17,056 bases of DNA from Pseudomonadota bacterium. Its GTDB lineage: Bacteria; Pseudomonadota; Gammaproteobacteria; UBA11654. The translations under genes were made by a program, and so were the position numbers. Shown piece after piece: positions 14,821 through 17,056 of this stretch (its first letter is position 1; each line of letters begins with the position of its first letter). The stretch covers positions 1 through 17,056 of the forward strand of contig JAPOHS010000021.1 in the NCBI GenBank assembly GCA_029979325.1. Direction: 5' to 3'. Under the pieces are notes generated by a model. The model searched no databases and had not been told where the DNA came from. It saw only the letters and a program-made list of their open reading frames with translations.

Positions 14821-17007
14821 ATGAAAAGAATTCTAATAAACGCGACTCAGCAAGAAGAGCTGAGAGTCGCAATGGTAGATGGTCAGAAACTCTATAACCT
14901 AGATATAGAGTATGCATCTGGCTCACAAAATAAAAACAATATATACAAAGGAAGGATTACTCGTGTTGAGCCAAGCCTTGATTCTATATTTGTTGACTTT
15001 GGCTCAGAAAAGAATGGATTTTTACCATTCAGAGAAATCTCAAGAGAATACTATCTGACCGAACCCATACCCGGTGAAAAACACAACATCAAAAATCTCT
15101 TTGAAGAGGGTCAAGAAATTGTTGTGCAAGTGGTTAAGGAAGAAAGGGGTACAAAAGGTGCTGCACTGACCACTTACCTAAGTCTTGCAGGAAGATTTAT
15201 GGTCTTTAAACCCAATAATTCAAAAGGTGGAGGTATATCAAGAAAGATCACTGGCCGAGAAAGGCTTGATACTTTTGAAGTGCTGGACCAACTGGATCAG
15301 CCAAATGGCAGCAGTGTGATTGTTCGTACAGCGGGTGTTGGGAGACCATTGATTGATTTGCAATGGGATCTTAACTATTTGGTAGGTATCTGGGATTCAA
15401 TAAAGAAATTGGCATTGGATGCCAAAGCCCCAGCGCTGATTTTCAAAGAGAACAGTTTGATTGCAAGATCGATGAGAGATCATCTTGAAGATGACATAGG
15501 TGAAATCATCATCGATGATGAGGACACATATGAGAATTCAAAAAAATACATCAAACAAGTCAGTCCAAAAAATCTAAAGAAACTGAAACATTACTCTGAA
15601 GCAACGCCATTGTTCACTCGTTTTCAAATTGAAAACCAAATTGAATCGGCTTACTCAAACCAGGTGAGACTCCCTTCAGGAGGGACCGTTGTCATCGATT
15701 ACACTGAAGCTTTAATATCAATTGATATCAATTCCGGTAGAGCCACAAAAGAATCTGACATTGAATCAACAGCCCTTCAAACAAACCTAGAAGCTGCAGA
15801 AGAAATCGCCAGGCAGTGTAGGTTAAGAGATATGGGTGGACTCATTGTCATTGATTTCATTGATATGAGACAGTACAAAAACCAAAAAGCAATTGAAAAC
15901 GCAATGAGAACAGCCGTCAGGAAGGATCGTGCAAGAGTCTCTGTTGGAGGCATTTCAAGATTTGGACTCATGGAGATGTCCAGACAAAGGCTCAGACCTT
16001 CATTGGATGATTCTGCTTATAAGATCTGCCCACATTGCAATGGTATAGGGAAAGTAAGGAGCACAGAATCTTTGGCTCTATCTGTATTAAGACTGGTTGG
16101 TGAAGAAGCACGGAAGGAGAAAACAAAAAGTGTCATTGCAAATATACCACCTAACGCTGCGAACTATCTCCTCAATGAAAAAAGGGAATGGATCAATGAA
16201 ATTGAAGAAAGAGAGAAAATTGACATCGTCTTGACCGCTGATCCAGAGCTTTCAAGTGTGAATTTTACCATTACTCGAGTCAGAACCGATGGGACTGAAA
16301 TTCAAGGCGGTAGCAATACTCAGGCTCATTCCCATGGAGACCACGATGAAGATAAAAAGAATGGATCAGATAGCCGCCTGAATACAGAGCATGAGCCTGT
16401 TAAAGCATGGGATATTGAGGACATGAGAGGACCCAATTTGATTGATAAGATCAAATTCTGGTTCACCACTCCTCCCAAAAAGAAGAAATCTGAACCGAAG
16501 AAAAAACAACGGCCCAGAAAAAAAGCTTCTGAAAAGAGGTCAAGAAAATCACATTCTTCATCAAGAAACAAAACCAGATCCAATAAAAAAGCAAAGACAG
16601 ATGCACCAAAAGCTGAGAAAGATAAACAAAAAAAGAAGAGAGATCATTCAAAAACGAATAAAAAAGCATCGAAGAAATCGTCTAATGAAAATAAAGGAAG
16701 ATCTGATGAGAAAGACACCAAAAAGAAAACAGCTAAAAACTCGACCAAGAAACCTCTCAATAAAAAAGCAAAGCCTGAGGATAATAAAAAGTCTGTAGAT
16801 ACAAAAAAAGTTGAGGGCAAAAAGACCAAAAAAAGAAACAAAAAGGATGAAAAAACTTCTCAGGTTAAGAAAAAAGAGACGAAAGCTAAGGCTGATAAAG
16901 ATAGCAAAGGCTCTGAACCAAAGAAAGCTTCACCAAAAACTGTAAAAAAGAGCAAAGTCAAGAGCGATAAAGTTTTGCCTTGGGAAGATATCGTCCCCCC
17001 TAAATAA
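14821..17007 (+). CDS. rne: Ribonuclease E
   Basis: The main endonuclease of mRNA decay and of rRNA and tRNA maturation, acting at the inner membrane. 728 aa; E. coli RNase E is 1061 aa. The catalytic half is complete: an S1 domain (~35-125), a 5'-sensor/RNase H-like region, the DNase I-like domain with metal ligands D302 (ISIDINSG) and D345 (VIDFIDM), and the Zn-link CPHC (C403, C406). These match E. coli 303, 346, 404 and 407 with a one-residue shift. A His/Asp linker follows, then a hydrophobic-basic helix LIDKIKFWF (540-548) that resembles the membrane-anchoring segment A. A lysine-rich low-complexity tail covers 553-717, and the protein ends VLPWEDIVPPK (718-728). No E. coli-like enolase or PNPase site was recognised. 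RNase G is excluded by the tail and by the neighbour rluC. Confidence 0.96.
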   Translation: MKRILINATQQEELRVAMVDGQKLYNLDIEYASGSQNKNNIYKGRITRVEPSLDSIFVDFGSEKNGFLPFREISREYYLTEPIPGEKHNIKNLFEEGQEIVVQVVKEERGTKGAALTTYLSLAGRFMVFKPNNSKGGGISRKITGRERLDTFEVLDQLDQPNGSSVIVRTAGVGRPLIDLQWDLNYLVGIWDSIKKLALDAKAPALIFKENSLIARSMRDHLEDDIGEIIIDDEDTYENSKKYIKQVSPKNLKKLKHYSEATPLFTRFQIENQIESAYSNQVRLPSGGTVVIDYTEALISIDINSGRATKESDIESTALQTNLEAAEEIARQCRLRDMGGLIVIDFIDMRQYKNQKAIENAMRTAVRKDRARVSVGGISRFGLMEMSRQRLRPSLDDSAYKICPHCNGIGKVRSTESLALSVLRLVGEEARKEKTKSVIANIPPNAANYLLNEKREWINEIEEREKIDIVLTADPELSSVNFTITRVRTDGTEIQGGSNTQAHSHGDHDEDKKNGSDSRLNTEHEPVKAWDIEDMRGPNLIDKIKFWFTTPPKKKKSEPKKKQRPRKKASEKRSRKSHSSSRNKTRSNKKAKTDAPKAEKDKQKKKRDHSKTNKKASKKSSNENKGRSDEKDTKKKTAKNSTKKPLNKKAKPEDNKKSVDTKKVEGKKTKKRNKKDEKTSQVKKKETKAKADKDSKGSEPKKASPKTVKKSKVKSDKVLPWEDIVPPK

Positions 17008-17056
17008 TCAATATATATCCTCGTAGAGTGCTTCAATGGCCTCTTCGAGGATATCC
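17008..17056 (-). CDS. C-terminal fragment of a gene convergent with rne
   Basis: On the minus strand an open frame enters at the right edge and reads DILEEAIEALYEDIY before TGA (17008-17010). The stop directly abuts the rne TAA with no base between. The amphipathic helical ending resembles the C-terminus of low-molecular-weight protein-tyrosine phosphatases, and some gammaproteobacteria have a murB-ptpA-kdsB group beside rne. Fifteen residues are too few to name the gene, so that is only a guess. Confidence 0.45.
   Translation of the reverse strand, partial: DILEEAIEALYEDIY

Noticed and set aside
16442..16841. Open frames on both strands over the rne tail.
   Set aside because: They arise from the A-rich lysine codons; the compositions (K/R-rich or F/L-rich) are frame artefacts.
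17015..17054. 9-bp inverted repeat ATATCCTCG / CGAGGATAT after rne, a possible terminator.
   Set aside because: It falls within the coding end of the convergent gene, where it encodes the similar pieces DILE and YEDI, has a 22-nt loop and lacks a T-run.

Overview
This window looks like a chromosomal housekeeping segment from an AT-rich, compact gammaproteobacterium (about 60% A+T by eye). MscK-type channel architecture, LolA, ZapE, FtsK, a YceF-type Maf protein and RNase E all fit that class. The gene order is the strongest evidence. It joins two blocks known from Escherichia coli: infA-trxB-ftsK-lolA-serS, and fabH-plsX-rpmF-yceD / yceF / rluC / rne with the same relative strands as in E. 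coli. A reduced marine lineage such as SAR86 would fit, but the sequence alone does not prove it. No mobile elements, CRISPR arrays, rRNA or tRNA genes were seen.

Layout from left to right. 1-520 (-): an ASCH-domain protein, with a possible hairpin over its stop codon. 604-3954 (+): a large MscK-type mechanosensitive channel, then the ZapE/AFG1 ATPase. 8563-3951 (-): an operon ftsK-lolA-VanZ-like gene-serS, with a good sigma70-type promoter at 8632-8660. 8673-10173 (+): trxB, infA and a small coiled-coil lipoprotein. 12930-10184 (-): yceD-rpmF-plsX-fabH. 12992-13561 (+): yceF (maf). 14508-13558 (-): rluC. 14821-17007 (+): rne, behind a long, hairpin-rich leader (14578-14820). 17008-17056 (-): the last 15 codons of a gene that converges on rne.

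The functions are translation (SerRS, IF1, L32, the 23S pseudouridine synthase RluC, possibly YceD), RNA turnover (RNase E), fatty-acid and phospholipid initiation (FabH, PlsX), division and chromosome segregation (FtsK, ZapE), envelope biogenesis (LolA, the lipoprotein, the MS channel) and thiol redox (TrxB).

I found no convincing evidence of an undescribed multi-gene system. The points worth a second look are fine-scale. ftsK appears to start at ATC and lolA at ATT. The rne leader can form about six hairpins. RNase E has a lysine-rich tail that ends in a distinctive hydrophobic/acidic peptide. A near-identical 17-nt repeat flanks infA. A VanZ-like gene sits where E. coli has rarA. Convergent gene pairs overlap or abut at their stop codons with no visible terminators.
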